The notes below the pieces were generated by a model. That model was not told where the DNA came from, searched no databases, and saw only the letters and a list, made by a program, of their open reading frames with translations. The position numbers and the translations under genes are program-made. Source: Neofusicoccum parvum (lineage: Eukaryota; Ascomycota; Dothideomycetes; Botryosphaeriales; Botryosphaeriaceae). From it: a stretch of 64,000 bases of DNA. The DNA is taken from assembly GCA_020912385.1 (NCBI GenBank), contig CP087223.1, positions 372,001-436,000 of the forward strand. Reading direction: 5' to 3'. Below are positions 52,812-64,000 of the stretch, in pieces. Position 1 is the first letter of the stretch. Each line of letters starts with the position of its first letter.

Positions 52812-54743
52812 GACGGGCTGAGGTGAGACGTCTTCAACGTACGAAAGTTGTGGCAACTTGGTTGTGGAAATTGTGGAGAGGCGTCATCTGCAAGATCGAG
52901 CTGGTATTTGACGTTGATCCCGTTTGCTCCTCTTTGGCCTGCCAGGTGCGGGTTTATTGTTCGCTTCGGATGCGCTGGCCCGCGTTAGAGACGGCTCGGG
53001 ATTGGAGGAAGCGGCGAGAACTGCAATCACTGCTGAGAAGTCAAAGAGGGCGAAACAATCTTGCCATGCAGACGTGCTCTCCATTGACTGCCGAAATCAG
53101 TAGAACACCAAAGAGGCTCTTTTCGTGATAGTTCCACAGGCGTGAGCAAAGAGTGGCGATGCTTCTCAGGCTGCTGGATCCGCAGGCCAGGCTTCATGCA
53201 CCTTCCCGTCTCCAGGGCTGCCATCCTGTCAAAGGCTCCCGTCAGTCAATCAGACGGCCACGCTTGCGGATGAACTCGCAAATGCAGCCAGTCGATAAAG
53301 GCGGTGTTTTCAACGGTCGGTTTCATCAACATGCAGCTCGATTATCCTCCGCCCAGACCGGCTTTCCCGCCCTCTCACGTTCTTCACCACGTTCCGACCA
53401 ACAAACGCGCAGTTGCAACATCTTCCTCAGTAGGCCAGCACTTTCTGTCTGTCAGTATCAGGTATCCTGCCTTTCTGATGGAGGGTGAGCATACTTACAA
53501 GGCCATTAATGCAGAGAGAGAAAGAGAGAGATCATCCGTCTGGCCAGAGGATGAGCCCGGAAATGATGATTTGATAACCGACAGCAATCCATACCGGGCC
53601 ATCAATGAGGGTGCGCGCCTCCCTCTTCAATTGTCCTGCTGGAGGCTTGCCCCGGATTATTTGTGTTCTTTATTGATGAGAAGAAGGACCGGGGATGAGC
53701 AGCCTGAGTCTTTATAATGTATTTCCTTGGATCAAGATTTGTAGTATGCCATCAGATTGCAGAGCATACAGGGGTCATGGCCTGGCCGTGAACTGTGGGG
53801 CTGAAGGGCCTGTTTAACAAGGTAGTCCAGCCATCAGCGTCAATATGCAGGGAAAAGCCTGCGGAAAGGGTTACATGGTCTGTGGAAAGGCCTATAGCAT
53901 TTGCTGTGGGATGTCCTGCGGTATGGGCGTGTAGGAAGGGCGGCATATGGTTGCAAAAGCGGTTGGATCGTTGGGTTCGGGTCATATGCAACACCTCGCC
54001 ATATGACAACTTATGCATATCATCCCAATCACCCCCATCCATCAATACGTCCTTCAAACCCACAATAAGTCATAGCCCAGCCTTTTCCCTGTTCGGCCAC
54101 AATTTACCTGCCCTGCCTTCACGGCCCGCCGTTGCCAGCCGAGACCCACAACATCGCACCGGCAGGTGTTGTGTCAGTCCCGCACAGCCCCCGCTGATAG
54201 TGTCTGCTTTAGTTATTTAAGAATTCATGTCAAGGGATCACAGTCTCCGGAAAGCCGTGTGCCAACCCAATCAGCCGTGCCCGGTGGGCTAACGGGGTGC
54301 GTTACTGCAGCATTCACGCCCGTCGGCAGCCGACGCGCCAGCACCATAAAGAGCTACCAGACGCCAGCTTGCGTGAGAAGGCACTAAGGGCAACCAGTAC
54401 CAGACTCGAACACCGCCATTACTTTGGCCAAGCGGTGACATTTAAGGTCCATCACAGCCACGGCTCTTCCGTCCCGACAGTTCCACATTTAACCAGCAGC
54501 AACACGCATCGAGACTCTCCATCCTCGAGGCAGCAGCCTATGTATCCCACCTAGACCCGCAAAGGTAATTTCCTTTCCTTTCTTTTCCTCTTCCGAATAA
54601 TAATGTGTCAGCAGCTCGTTCTCGCCCCGACTACAGCCTCCATGCTTGGGAGTCTATGCCTTTGTCGACTACAATTAAGAGCAACGACAATCATCGTCTT
54701 CCGCCCCCCAGCGTCAAAGGAAGCATGACCATGACCCCACACC
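52812..54743. other. no supported gene
   Basis: Upstream region of the repeat-protein gene and then short frames on both strands without known domains. A GA-rich stretch (gagagagaaagagagagatc) lies near 53515. Confidence 0.35.
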
Positions 54744-55750
54744 TAGGGCTCTCGGTTGCCAAGCCGATTCAAGCGCTTGATCAACCGCTTGGTGTTCAAG
54801 CGGGCCTGGAGCTCCGCTTGGTGCCTGATTCATGACCAAGCGCCTGGCTTGCCAAGCGGATATGAAAGGCCTGCTTAGACACTAAACGCTTAATCTACTT
54901 GAACGTGACTTATACGTGATTTAACACTTATTTACCTACTCTTGTATTAATTTGAAGGTCTAAATACATACCAAATACACTTTTTTATAAATTCTGATAT
55001 AAATAAATAAATTCATTTTCTTCCCGATTTAGCTCCCTTACGGGTCCATGCGGGGTAGGCTATCTATAGTAGTTTACACGAGGGGGAAAACCTTTCCTAG
55101 GTAGAAAACCTCTCCTCTCTTTATGTTGGGTGCGTTACCCCTTCTTTTCCCGTTCTTCTACTTACCAGTAGTGGCTGCTGTGGCAGTCCTACAATTACCC
55201 TAGGTATTGATTCCTAGCTCTCTCATTCCATCCTAGTCTCCTTGGTCCACTGGGTCCTCCTGGTCCTCTTGGTTTTCCCGGTCCATTTCCTTCGCCAGGC
55301 TAAATTGGCCTAGCAGCCCCAGCTTTAGAAACCACTCCGTGGCCGCATAGACTCCTTTCTTTGTTCTCAGCAGAGTGCGGTAGTCTGTGGTTTGAGCTTT
55401 ATAAAGCATCTGGGCTCTGCCTGCTTGGAAGTGAGGACAGAACAAGAGGATATGCTTTGGAGTTTGTCTGTGCCAGCCGCATGGGCATGCAGGGCTTGGA
55501 TGGTCTGGCACCTTGCGTCTAGAGAGGTAGTCCTCCAGTCCAAATTCTGATATATAACGCTATAAATATAATGACACAAAAATGGTTAAAAATTTTGTCT
55601 CTAAAAATTTAATCTATCTGGGCATAATAGGATAATTTTTACTTAACGCCATGCTAAGGCTTATAAACCAAGTAGTTCAAGCCGCTTGGTAAGTCACTTG
55701 AAGAAGCTAAGCCGCCGTGAAAGGCCTTGGCTTGCCAATCGAGAGCCCTG
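54744..55750. mobile_element. hAT-type element, copy 4, carrying a LINE fragment
   Basis: Left end TAGGGCTCTCGGTTGCCAAG, right end CTTGCCAATCGAGAGCCCTG, inverted. The flanks CCCACACC (54736-54743) and CCCACAGC (55751-55758) differ at one of 8 bases. Longer than the other copies (1007 bp) because of LINE-derived sequence inside. No hAT transposase. Confidence 0.82.
55233..55579 (-). mobile_element. LINE (Tad1-like) C-terminal fragment, intact frame
   Basis: The minus strand is open across YISEFGLEDYLSRRKVPDHP, then CPCGWHRQTPKHILLFCPHF and ATEWFLKLGLLGQFSLAKEM. CxCGxxxxTxxHxLxxCP is the zinc-knuckle-like C-terminal signature of fungal non-LTR retrotransposon RT/RNase H proteins. No RIP-like damage is evident here. 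Confidence 0.72.
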
Positions 55751-55829
55751 CCCACAGCCATAAGAACATAGCGCGGTACGTTGTCCATTCAACCTTCCAT
55801 CTCCACTTCTCGCAAAGACTTCTCAGGCC
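55751..55829. other. flank of hAT copy 4
   Basis: Short C/T-rich leader before the next open frame. Confidence 0.3.
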
Positions 55830-56051
55830 ATGCCCGGCCAGTATATCCCGTCGCCCCCAGGTTCGTCGTCGTCATATCCCTCCTCCTCCCCTCCACCATC
55901 CCGCTTTCCTGTCCCAAAGAAGAAGAAGAATAATAATAATAACAAGTATGCCGCTCCAGCAATGAGCGACGCCGCCTCCCGCACCATCTGGCTTTCCGGT
56001 CTTGCTTCGGCGGATCTATACACCACGCACGAAGAGCTCCGGGCGGCGTAG
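55830..56051 (+). CDS. possible small low-complexity protein
   Basis: 73 codons from MPGQYIPSPPGSSSSYPSSS, with a KKKK and poly-Asn stretch (an AAG/AAT microsatellite at 55918-55945) and AMSDAASRTIWLSGLASADL. A C/T-rich leader precedes the ATG. After the stop the same region stays open in a frame with QQGAEQQGAEQ. No family is known. It could be one exon of a longer gene. Confidence 0.3.
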   Translation: MPGQYIPSPPGSSSSYPSSSPPPSRFPVPKKKKNNNNNKYAAPAMSDAASRTIWLSGLASADLYTTHEELRAA

Positions 56052-58839
56052 CAGCAGGGAGCCGAGCAGCAGGGAGCCGAACAGGCTACGTACCGAAGTC
56101 CTCCTATCCCTCACGCCAGTCGCTTCCGCCCGTGTCCCTCATATCTCAGTGATCAGCCTTCCACATTTCAGACTGCCGACCGCGAGGGAGGTGGAGCAGG
56201 TATACAGTCGGGGTCAAGGACAGATTCCGGAAATAAGACAACATCGAAATCATCACCGCCAGCCATTGGAAGTGCAAGACTTGACCATAGTGGAGGAGTA
56301 GGGGTAGGATACGGAGGGTGCGCAGGGGGCGGAGGATTAGGAGCAGGATACGAAAAATGAACATGAGGCGGGAGAGCAGGAGCAGGATGCGGAGGAGAGA
56401 TTATGGAGCTCTGACACCGCCATGATGCATTCTCCGTTACCAAACCACACTTGCAGGAGGAAGGGTAGCCTCTCTCACCTTTGTCCCCATAGCGACAAGA
56501 CAGCGGTAAGCTAACTGAGGAGCTGACAGACAAGAAAGCACATGATCGAGCTACTGGAGAGGAAAGTGTTGGAGGAGGAAGAGTGGAAGAGCAGGAGGGA
56601 AAGAATAACCCGTGGCCAGTAGCAAGCTAATCGAGTGCGTAGAGTAAGAGGATGCTACAAATCAACAACAACACAAGCCTACAAGACTCTCCCTGCGCTA
56701 CATCGCCACGACAAACCAAAACAAACAATGTACGCGCCTGCTCGCGGCCGGTGGAGATTGACGCCGGCAGCACGGCGAAACGAAAAACAACGCTAGTATT
56801 TTTCCCTCCCCCCTTCCTACCTTGCCCGACAGTCCCTTCTGCGTCTCCAAGTCGCCTCCGCCGCAGTCCTTTTCTCCGTAAGTCCACCCACGTACCACCT
56901 TCTCCCCCAACAATGCGAGCAGCAAGATTATGGACGCGGCGCCACCGTGCAGGCCCGTTCGTCACATCGCCCCCCTCCAGCGTATCCACCACCACAACCG
57001 CCCGTAGATGGTCCGTCCCGCGAGGTGTTGGCCCTGGCCCTGGTGACAGTCAGCAGGGAATGCCGGGCCCGATGACGAGGCTCAGAGCGGCGGCAGCGGC
57101 AGCGGCGCTCCGTACAGACGGTGGAGGGGCCGAGGGAGGCGGTTGCGAGGCTCACGCCGACGGGACGATGTGATGGGCGTGGTCGTGTCGGTCGTGGTCG
57201 GGGTCGTGGTGGAGGCTGAATCCGAGCTCTGGTGGATTGGCTGCGGCCTTGCCTAGACGTCTCCTCTATTTTCAGTCCAAAATTCATGAGCTATGAAGGA
57301 AGTTTCAGGGATACTTGAATCCGCGTGGTTCGCAATGCTTGGGACAGCGTCTTCAAAGCTCAGGGCCGGTTCAAACAAAGCGAAGCGTTTCTCTCAAGCT
57401 CCCAGATCGAGTCGAAGGATTCTGTCCGCATTCAACGTCACTTTCGACGATTGCGCTGGACTGATACTCGTGCATATTGGCAAGTCTGCGCTTTGCGCTC
57501 AGGGACGGCGTGGTTGTGGTACGACATTTCATAGCCGAGATGTGGAAAATGCCACCAGCCGTGTCCCTCCATTCCAATGCTTGCTGATGCTACCACCTCC
57601 TTCATCGTCTTGAAACAGTCGGCGAAATGCATGTAGACTCTTCGTCTGGACGGGCACTGTCACTTGCCGCCGCTCGGCGCACACAGAGGATGGAGCTGTC
57701 GGCGATTGCCTGTCGTGTCACAAGCCCGCCGTTGAGGATCAGCCGCTCCACGCATCGCCGCCGAATCGAGACGACGGATGCAATCTGGCGTGCTCGTCGT
57801 GGATGTTGTGCAGTCGGATAGATGCGCTTTTCCTTGCGAGCTAAGTGTGTTTGGAAGCCATGGCATATATCGAAAGGGCGTACAAGGTGGATCGGCCTCT
57901 GTGTGCAAAGCGCCGTTCCAGCTGGGCCTACGATGATCTATCCTCGACTTGAACTGTGCCAGATGACAGGTCGCATGCCGAGCAACGGCGTGGCGATTAT
58001 CGTCGCTCGCACCGTGTGAGCGGCAAGACCACAATTTTGAGCCCCACTCTCCCCCATACCCAACATCGGCCGGAGAAAAAGGGATGCAGAAAGAGAACTC
58101 GAGGGGATGGAGTTGAAGATATGCAAAGAGTGGCGGCAGCAGATCACAGAGCACGTGCGAAGTCCGGCCCCGCTTCGATTGGTTCGCGGCGCTCCCCTGG
58201 CCTCAGCGGCAGGGCCTGGCCCCATGCATGCAGCTGCGGTATCACGTCCGGTGGTCAGCGTGCGTTTCTGCTCCGTGCTGCAGAGCGACATGCAAAGCCG
58301 GTGGGTGAAGAAGAAAGGCAAACGAACGTCCGGGCAGGGGATGGCTGAGCTGGTTTCAGAACGGACAGGTCGGAATCACCTCTGATGCGCAGGTCGGTGT
58401 CAGGCCCCTGGTGCTCGGCCACCCCCGTCCGCCAAGGGCGCGTACGGCCCGGCCCGCATACCGATGAAACTAAAAGTGCGCGGGGGCAAGCAAAAGCAAG
58501 CGCCAGAGCGTGCGTGCAGGGCCAAAAGACTAGGCAGCACACCCGCTCCCCGCCGCATCCTCTCCCACCTCCACCTCCCTCCTTTGCCTCCGGCAGCCCT
58601 CTGCCTTCGACAACGTCGCCGTCTCGTCCTTCAACTTCGACAACACCGCCGTTCTGCGCGTTTCGCCGCCATGCGCTGCGCGCCATGCCGACGCGCGCCC
58701 CCGCGCGCTGATATGCCGTTGCGACAAGGGGCGCGGGAAGCTGCATTTGCGATGAGTCGAGCTGAGTTCCTCGTTTTCTTCCCCGGCCTCACATACATCC
58801 TCGCGCCCCTCTCGCCCTCTCGCACATCGACGGCAGACC
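56052..58839. other. long GC-rich stretch, no supported gene
   Basis: Many frames are open on both strands because of GC content; none has a recognisable domain. 58.4-58.8 kb is C/T-rich and probably the promoter of the next gene. Confidence 0.35.
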
Positions 58840-59162
58840 ATGCCTCACCAAGATCATCACAATCCCGAGCATCGCCACCCTCAGGTATGTCACTCCTCAC
58901 CGGTCCCCTCCCCCGGCCACAGCCACAGCTCTAACTATAGCAGCAGCCAAACGCACCCGCCGCGCAGACCGTGCAAATGCCGCCACCGCGATCCGCGTCC
59001 ATCTCATCCGCACATTCTACTCCTCCGCAAACAATCTACCGCCAGCAAACACTCCCGACAGAGGCTCCATCTCAGACCCTCCCCACCATCGACGAAGACT
59101 GGATCGCCAAGCACGGCGCCCACGCTTGCCTGTGGCTCCTGAAGAACAGGGGCTGGGGCTGA
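58840..59162 (+). CDS. small two-exon hypothetical protein, about 88 aa
   Basis: Exon 1 (58840-58884) MPHQDHHNPEHRHPQ, then an intron with donor GTATGT, branch-like CTAAC and acceptor TATAG (58885-58940), then exon 2 to the TGA at 59162. The protein is Pro/Gln/Ser-rich, with an ordered-looking C-terminus PTIDEDWIAKHGAHACLWLL then KNRGWG. Consensus splice signals and an in-frame join support a real gene. Acceptor choice (TATAG or the CAG three bases on) changes one residue. Function unknown. Confidence 0.6.
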
Positions 59163-60804
59163 ATGAAGGAACAAAAGGCAGGCAACTAAGTGGAGGAAAG
59201 AAGAGTATGCACACTGTAATCACACCCTTTGAGAACAGCTGCTGATTTGGCTCCAATTCGACCGCAGAATGATGCCATGTTACGTGTGCACGGCTTGCTC
59301 GCGCTTTGATACAGCTTTCGTGCAGACGAAGGTTGTTTTCCTTGTAGCTCATCACGAACGAGTTTTCATGGTTGGATATACTTTAGTGGGTTGAGCGGAA
59401 TCATTATTATTTCCTTCCATTTTCTCTCCATTCCTCATGTGACTCTTCTTTCCCCTGTTGTCTTTCCTCCACGAATATTGGTCAGCGGTTCAGATGCTAC
59501 TGAATGGAAATTTTCTATACCCCTAGCCTTTGGTTCAAAGGAGAAGTTGGAGAGGCCTTATTTTGACAGTGCGGTTCATCAGAACAGCCACCGATAAACG
59601 CAGGCCTCCCCAATCACATCCCGCTAATAGCAGCTCTCAGGTCATCAACAAAAACAGCAACCCAACCAGTCCGCTAAGCGACAAGTTCTCGTATAGTCGT
59701 TGTCGAACGTGGTGAGTGGAGCATAGTGCCATTTTCTTTTTCTGACGAGCCCTTGCAGTTTACCGGCTCCGCGGGTTTGTCTCATTCACGGCACTCCTTC
59801 CAATTCCGATCCCAAAGCCTCATCGACGACAGGCCTTCTACCCGTGCCTAGAGTGGAATGGCCACATCATCGTCATTGCTGCATTACGGTTCCTTTCCCG
59901 GAACCTAGGGCGGATGTGTTGCCCCGGTGTCTTGGACCCTCGATCTAGCCAAGGACCGTACGAGAAACCCTCCCTGGTAAGCTTCCCACATTCTCTTCAA
60001 CTGTGTACCGAGACGAGGCTTTGTGATGTTGATGCTAATATCAAGTTCGCTTCGCCCTTTCACCCAGGGTCTCCAGGGACAGCTACGTCTAAAGAGGACC
60101 CCGCCATGTCCCGTCTGTGGGTCCTGTTATAAACTGAGATGTGCTAACGGAAAGCCAGGTCTATACTATTTGGCGAGTGGTGCGGTATCAACGTGGATCT
60201 CGGTAAGTTGTTGCACCAATGACCGAGCGGAGGATGTCATGGGTTCTTATTGATAATTCAGGGTAATTCAAGACCTCAGCAACGAGTTCTTTTTGTTTGG
60301 TATGGCTTAACACATACCGCCCGGCGGTTGGATGTCCGATTCTGATATATCGCCAGTTAACCCCCGCAACTGAAGTGGCCCTTCTTCCTTCCTTCTCTTG
60401 CCCTCCCTTACTCCCCATGATTAATCTCGCGTTTTGCTAATCAAGTTAATAGATACAGGTACCAACATGCTACAACAAGATTGGTGTTTGCCATGGTCTA
60501 CGATCTCCCAGGTTGTACCTTATTACCGCCGCCGTGGAATAACTTGTTCTCGGACATCGCTGCTGGAGTATTCTTTATTTCTACATCATGTTACTATCAA
60601 AGAGAATACATACATGCTTTCCACACTTTAAAAGTACGTAACATGATGCGAAACAGCGAGCATGCCGCTGATAGCCAAGACATTCACACAGACATCAGAC
60701 CGTAGACGCCAACCGCCATTCAAGAGTCAGTCGTTGCTACTACCAACATCACCACCTGCACGAACGCCACGACCGCCACCGTCACCTCCATCTCATTCTC
60801 GCCC
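59163..60804. other. no supported gene
   Basis: Short frames only. Just before 60804 a Thr/Ala-rich frame (TNITTCTNATTATVTSISFS) seems to be cut by the following MITE and to continue after it. Confidence 0.35.
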
Positions 60805-61124
60805 GAGGTAATTACCCAAAACAACCATTAGTTAACCCGATTCGCAGACTGCAACCGTTCGAACATTAAGCAATCCTCAGGCCTGATGATAGGCGGCGCC
60901 GCCGGTCTAGGCAACTCAACACCAAACCATATTACACAATTGGCCCAACTGGGACGCGCGGAGCGACTCCGCAAAGCGGGGCTTATACATGCGATAAAAT
61001 TGGAACGAAAGACCACGCCGTTAGTCCAGGATTAGGTGAGCTTACCCCTTCTTCTATGACTATTGTTCGGACGGTTGCAACTGGCGAATCGGGCTAACTA
61101 AGGGTTGTTTTGGGTAATTACCTC
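60805..61124. mobile_element. 320-bp MITE, 9-bp target duplication (Mutator-like?)
   Basis: Ends GAGGTAATTACCCAAAACAA and its reverse complement (with about 55 bp of further near-perfect inverted repeat). TTCTCGCCC is duplicated exactly at 60796-60804 and 61125-61133. Long terminal repeats with a 9-bp duplication suggest a Mutator-like non-autonomous element. Confidence 0.9.
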
Positions 61125-62833
61125 TTCTCGCCCTCCTCTCCCAGTCCTCCCTCTTCCTTCAACGCCGTCACCACCATCACCACCATCACTTCCTCCCCCG
61201 ATACCTGATGGGTCCACACATCCTTTAACGGAAGGCGCTCCCGCCGTCGATGTCCCATCGCGGGTCTCGCCACGGGACGTCAGTCCGGCCTGCACGCGAG
61301 TGCGAGCAGACGCTCCCCCTACAGGGCCGGGCGAGACTATGGACCAGCGTTGGTCTCCGGTAGAAATCAGGTGAGCATGAGCAGCGAAGAGCGTGGGCAA
61401 ACCGAGGTGCGAGAAGCGCTGACGCCGACGACGATGACAGGGACGCTGGAAATGCTCCGACCAGATGCTGACACGGGTACCTGGCTTCTCGAAACCATTT
61501 GCCCCGCCGTCGTCGATGTCGGGTATCCGTCTTTGGCTGACGGGTGGGCTGGATGACACCCTCTGGCGCGCTGCCCGCTCCTTCCGGGGGTGAGGGGAGG
61601 CTCGGTGTCTTGTGGCGGATCGTGGAATACTCGTGGGAAGGTTTGTATCGTGGTTTCTGCATAGCCCCCTTGTGGGGGATGGTTATGTTGATGATGAAGA
61701 CGACGGCGTGTGACTTTATGGGATACATGGTTGACGATGTCAGGTCATATCGGAGTTGAGAGATACCGGTGGTAGAGAAGTAGACCCCAATGGCATCCTC
61801 GACCGTAGCCACAGCCTCGCATCTCACTAATCTTGACCAGAGACCACCCACTTTCGCCTTCAACGGCAATCCGCAGAGGGAATTGGTCGTTTAATCCGCC
61901 TGACCACGGCAGAGTGAGTCTTTTGGTTGTGAGTAAGCCTCCCTTGCATACCGCATTAAACCTGTAACAGGCAAACTATCGGCTTCATGTTGGAATTCAC
62001 TAAAATACATCACGTCATAGCCATTACATGCTACCGCAAGATCGAGGGAAAAGGTCAGTTTTGCGAAGTTCTATTCGCTGTCGTCTTCCAACCGGTCCCA
62101 GACGCTACGTTCGTGCATTGACAACTTTGCAGATCAGCGCTACATAGCTCCCGCATGTGCCCCCGCGAATGAACGGCCAGCCTCGTCGCCCACGAACACA
62201 GCCGGGAGACACACATCAAGTGCTGCACATCCTATTGGACATGGTGGTTGCCACGAGTCAAGATGGTGTGGTGTTGTGAGGCCGGCAGCTGTAGTTGCCG
62301 AGGTTCCAGCGCGTAGTACCTTGGCAGGTACGCGAGTAGCCATTGTGGGCTAGCCGCGGCATGTGAGGTTGAGTCAAGGTTTTCTCGGCCGTCAAAAGTA
62401 CGAGTCAGCCTACTCTCGACCATCGAGAGTGCGGTTGCTCGGCAGCTGCTATCCTGATCCCCTGCCTGCCCTCATCGTCGCTGCTCATGGGGCCACCACC
62501 ATGCTCAGAACAGCCCGTCGAGCGCACCCTTGATGAATTCAGACAGCGCCAAGCATCTCCAGAGACAGGAGGGCGAGCCGGAAAGACTCGTGAGAGCCAG
62601 AGGAAAAGGTAAGTGTTACGGCACAGCCTTCTCAGGTCAGAGAATTACGGATCAACTCCGACGGAACAACGAGAAGTCGGAAGCCCTACAGAACCGGGGT
62701 CACGAGATCACGGACTCTATCACGTGAGGTGTCACGTGCGACCCACCTGTGCCCTCAATAAACGGCACACCAACTCGTGCCCTCAAGTAACGGTACGCTC
62801 AGCGGTGCCCTTAAGAGATAGTACTACTAGATT
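61125..62833. other. no supported gene
   Basis: Overlapping short frames on both strands without domains. Becomes AT-rich after 62.8 kb. Confidence 0.35.
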
Positions 62834-63324
62834 ATATATACTTTCCTATAGTATATATAGCTTTACTCTCTAGCTAGTATTTAACCCTCTATAATTAACT
62901 TCGATAATTAATTAATACTATTAATTAGTAATATAGCCTTTATATATAGTATTTAGATATATATATTTATTACTTTATTCTCTCTTATCCTCTCTTATAT
63001 CTACTTAAGATAAATTCTATATAGCTTACTACCCTCTTTAGTATTTAGATTCTTAGAGGTAGAGGCCTACTATTATACTTTAACTACTATCCTTATAAGA
63101 GAAGTATAACGGCGGGCCTCTACCTCTAAGGATTAAATACTAAAGAGGGTAGTAAGCCGTATAGAATAGAGGGAGAGAATAAGTATAAATAAATATACGT
63201 GACTAAATACTACGTACGAAGGCCATGTTACTAATTAATAGTATAGATTGATTATTAAAGTTAACTATAAAGGGTCAAGTATTTTAGCTAAGTGAGTATA
63301 CTTATATACTATAGGAAAGCTATA
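62834..63324. repeat. 490-bp AT-rich fold-back (near palindrome)
   Basis: The left arm (from TATACTTTCCTATAGTATAT) is matched by the reverse complement of the right arm (to ATATACTATAGGAAAGCTAT), with internal pairs such as TAATACTATTAATTAGTAA and GAGGTAGAGGCC/GGCCTCTACCTC. The centre is at about 63085. Mismatches are largely C/T or G/A, as expected from RIP acting on a duplicated or inverted sequence. Confidence 0.85.
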
Positions 63325-63403
63325 AAAAACATAACTGTACTAAAAAATTAACCTTAAGCTACAGCACTAGAAAAGGACCCTAGGGACTCTTCCTAGCTTA
63401 AAA

Positions 63404-63412
63404 ACCAGCTAT

Positions 63413-63451
<39 letters not shown>

Positions 63452-64000
63452 TATTTAACGTCTGTGTAGAGTCTAAGACTATTATAGACGGGGCTAGGCC
63501 CGTTCTATATAGGGGCTAGGTACATTTCAATCTTCTAAAATCAACGGTTCCTTTACCAAGGGGATAACTAATAGAAAAGGGAAGTAAAAGGGTTTACGAA
63601 GATAAATATAAGAATATATCTAGGAAATACTTAGGAAAGATAGAGGAAAGAGGTAGAAGTACGTGTTTATAATATCTCGCTAGACGGGTTATCTAGATAC
63701 TACTTCTAGGTGGATATCCTTGTTTTCTCAAGGAATTCTAAGGTTTTTAGTATTCCTTGGGGTCCATCTAATAGGCCTTTTAGTTGGGGTTCTCGACTAT
63801 TAAGGTAGTCCTTAACTAGTAGTCTTTCAGCTCTATATTTAGGGCACCTAAGTAGGAGGTGTTTAGGCGTTTGTTTTAAGGTATTAGTACACTTATACCG
63901 CTCGTTATCTAGTCGATTAAAGCGGTATAAATAGGACTTAAAGTAGCTATGTCCTATCTTTAGCTGGATAAAGGCCGAGGTAATTTCCTGCTCTTTACTA
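63404..64000 (-). mobile_element. RIP-like LINE 3' end running off the right edge
   Basis: On the minus strand from 64000 to about 63710 the frame reads EQEITSAFIQLKIGHSYFKS, then TPKHLLLRCPKYRAERLL and LLDGPQGILKTLEFLEKTRI, the C-terminus of a Tad1-like non-LTR retrotransposon. It is AT-rich. Downstream in the same sense, 63411-63452 is (ATTT)n on the plus strand, that is a TAAA-repeat tail on the LINE strand, as expected at a LINE 3' end. Confidence 0.75.

Noticed and set aside
58255..58746. 163-aa minus-strand ORF
   Set aside because: GC-rich readthrough antisense to the C/T-rich promoter of the small gene at 58840.
1..64000. tRNA or rRNA genes
   Set aside because: No A-box/B-box pair with a foldable cloverleaf and no rRNA-like sequence was noticed by eye; a tRNAscan run would settle it.

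Overview
The window is nuclear DNA of a filamentous ascomycete, probably an accessory or subtelomere-like region. Coding genes are split by many 45-65 bp GT-AG introns. Protein families are typically fungal (Zn2Cys6 and bZIP-DUF3425 regulators, Baeyer-Villiger monooxygenases, P450). GC-rich genes alternate with AT-rich transposon relics, and several broken genes carry stop codons explicable by C-to-T change, as in repeat-induced point mutation (RIP). No rRNA, tRNA, CRISPR or bacterial feature was seen. All exon models come from reading the sequence by eye.

Region 1 (1.2-24.5 kb) is a catabolic-looking gene cluster. In order it holds a CTF1-like Zn2Cys6 regulator (+), an acyl-CoA synthetase pseudogene (-), Baeyer-Villiger monooxygenase BVMO-1 (-), a 3-hydroxyisobutyrate-dehydrogenase-like pseudogene (+), a P450 (-), a small VOC/glyoxalase protein (-), an alpha/beta-hydrolase (+, possibly decaying), a two-domain VOC/extradiol-dioxygenase-like protein (-), BVMO-2 (+) and a bZIP-DUF3425 regulator (-). 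No PKS, NRPS or terpene synthase is present. The set fits oxygenation of a cyclic ketone or aromatic (P450, BVMO), ester opening (hydrolase), ring cleavage (VOC dioxygenase) and CoA activation (ACS), so breakdown or tailoring of a cyclic compound is the best inference. A perfect palindrome, ACGA(C/G)TCGT, lies upstream of most of these genes, including the Zn2Cys6 gene itself, and may be the cluster operator. The ACS and dehydrogenase steps are broken, and two other genes each appear to lack one base at a C run, so the cluster may be decaying or partly misassembled.

Region 2 (25-40 kb) is gene-poor and rich in transposons. It has hAT-type MITEs with perfect 8-bp target duplications, a TA-flanked inverted-repeat family, a disrupted coiled-coil gene, and two hypothetical genes (455 aa with an NNCQ motif; 189 aa, DUF6924-like).

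Region 3 (40-53 kb) has a secreted NucA/NucB-type DNase, a nuclear-inserted mitochondrial homing-endonuclease fragment, a Zn2Cys6 protein with PPQLG repeats, a DUF6594 relic, a secreted cysteine-containing protein, and a two-exon protein with 36 tandem pentapeptides.

Region 4 (53-64 kb) is mostly non-coding. It has one small two-exon gene, a fourth hAT element carrying a LINE fragment, a MITE with a 9-bp target duplication, a 490-bp fold-back, and a RIP-like LINE 3' end running off the right edge.
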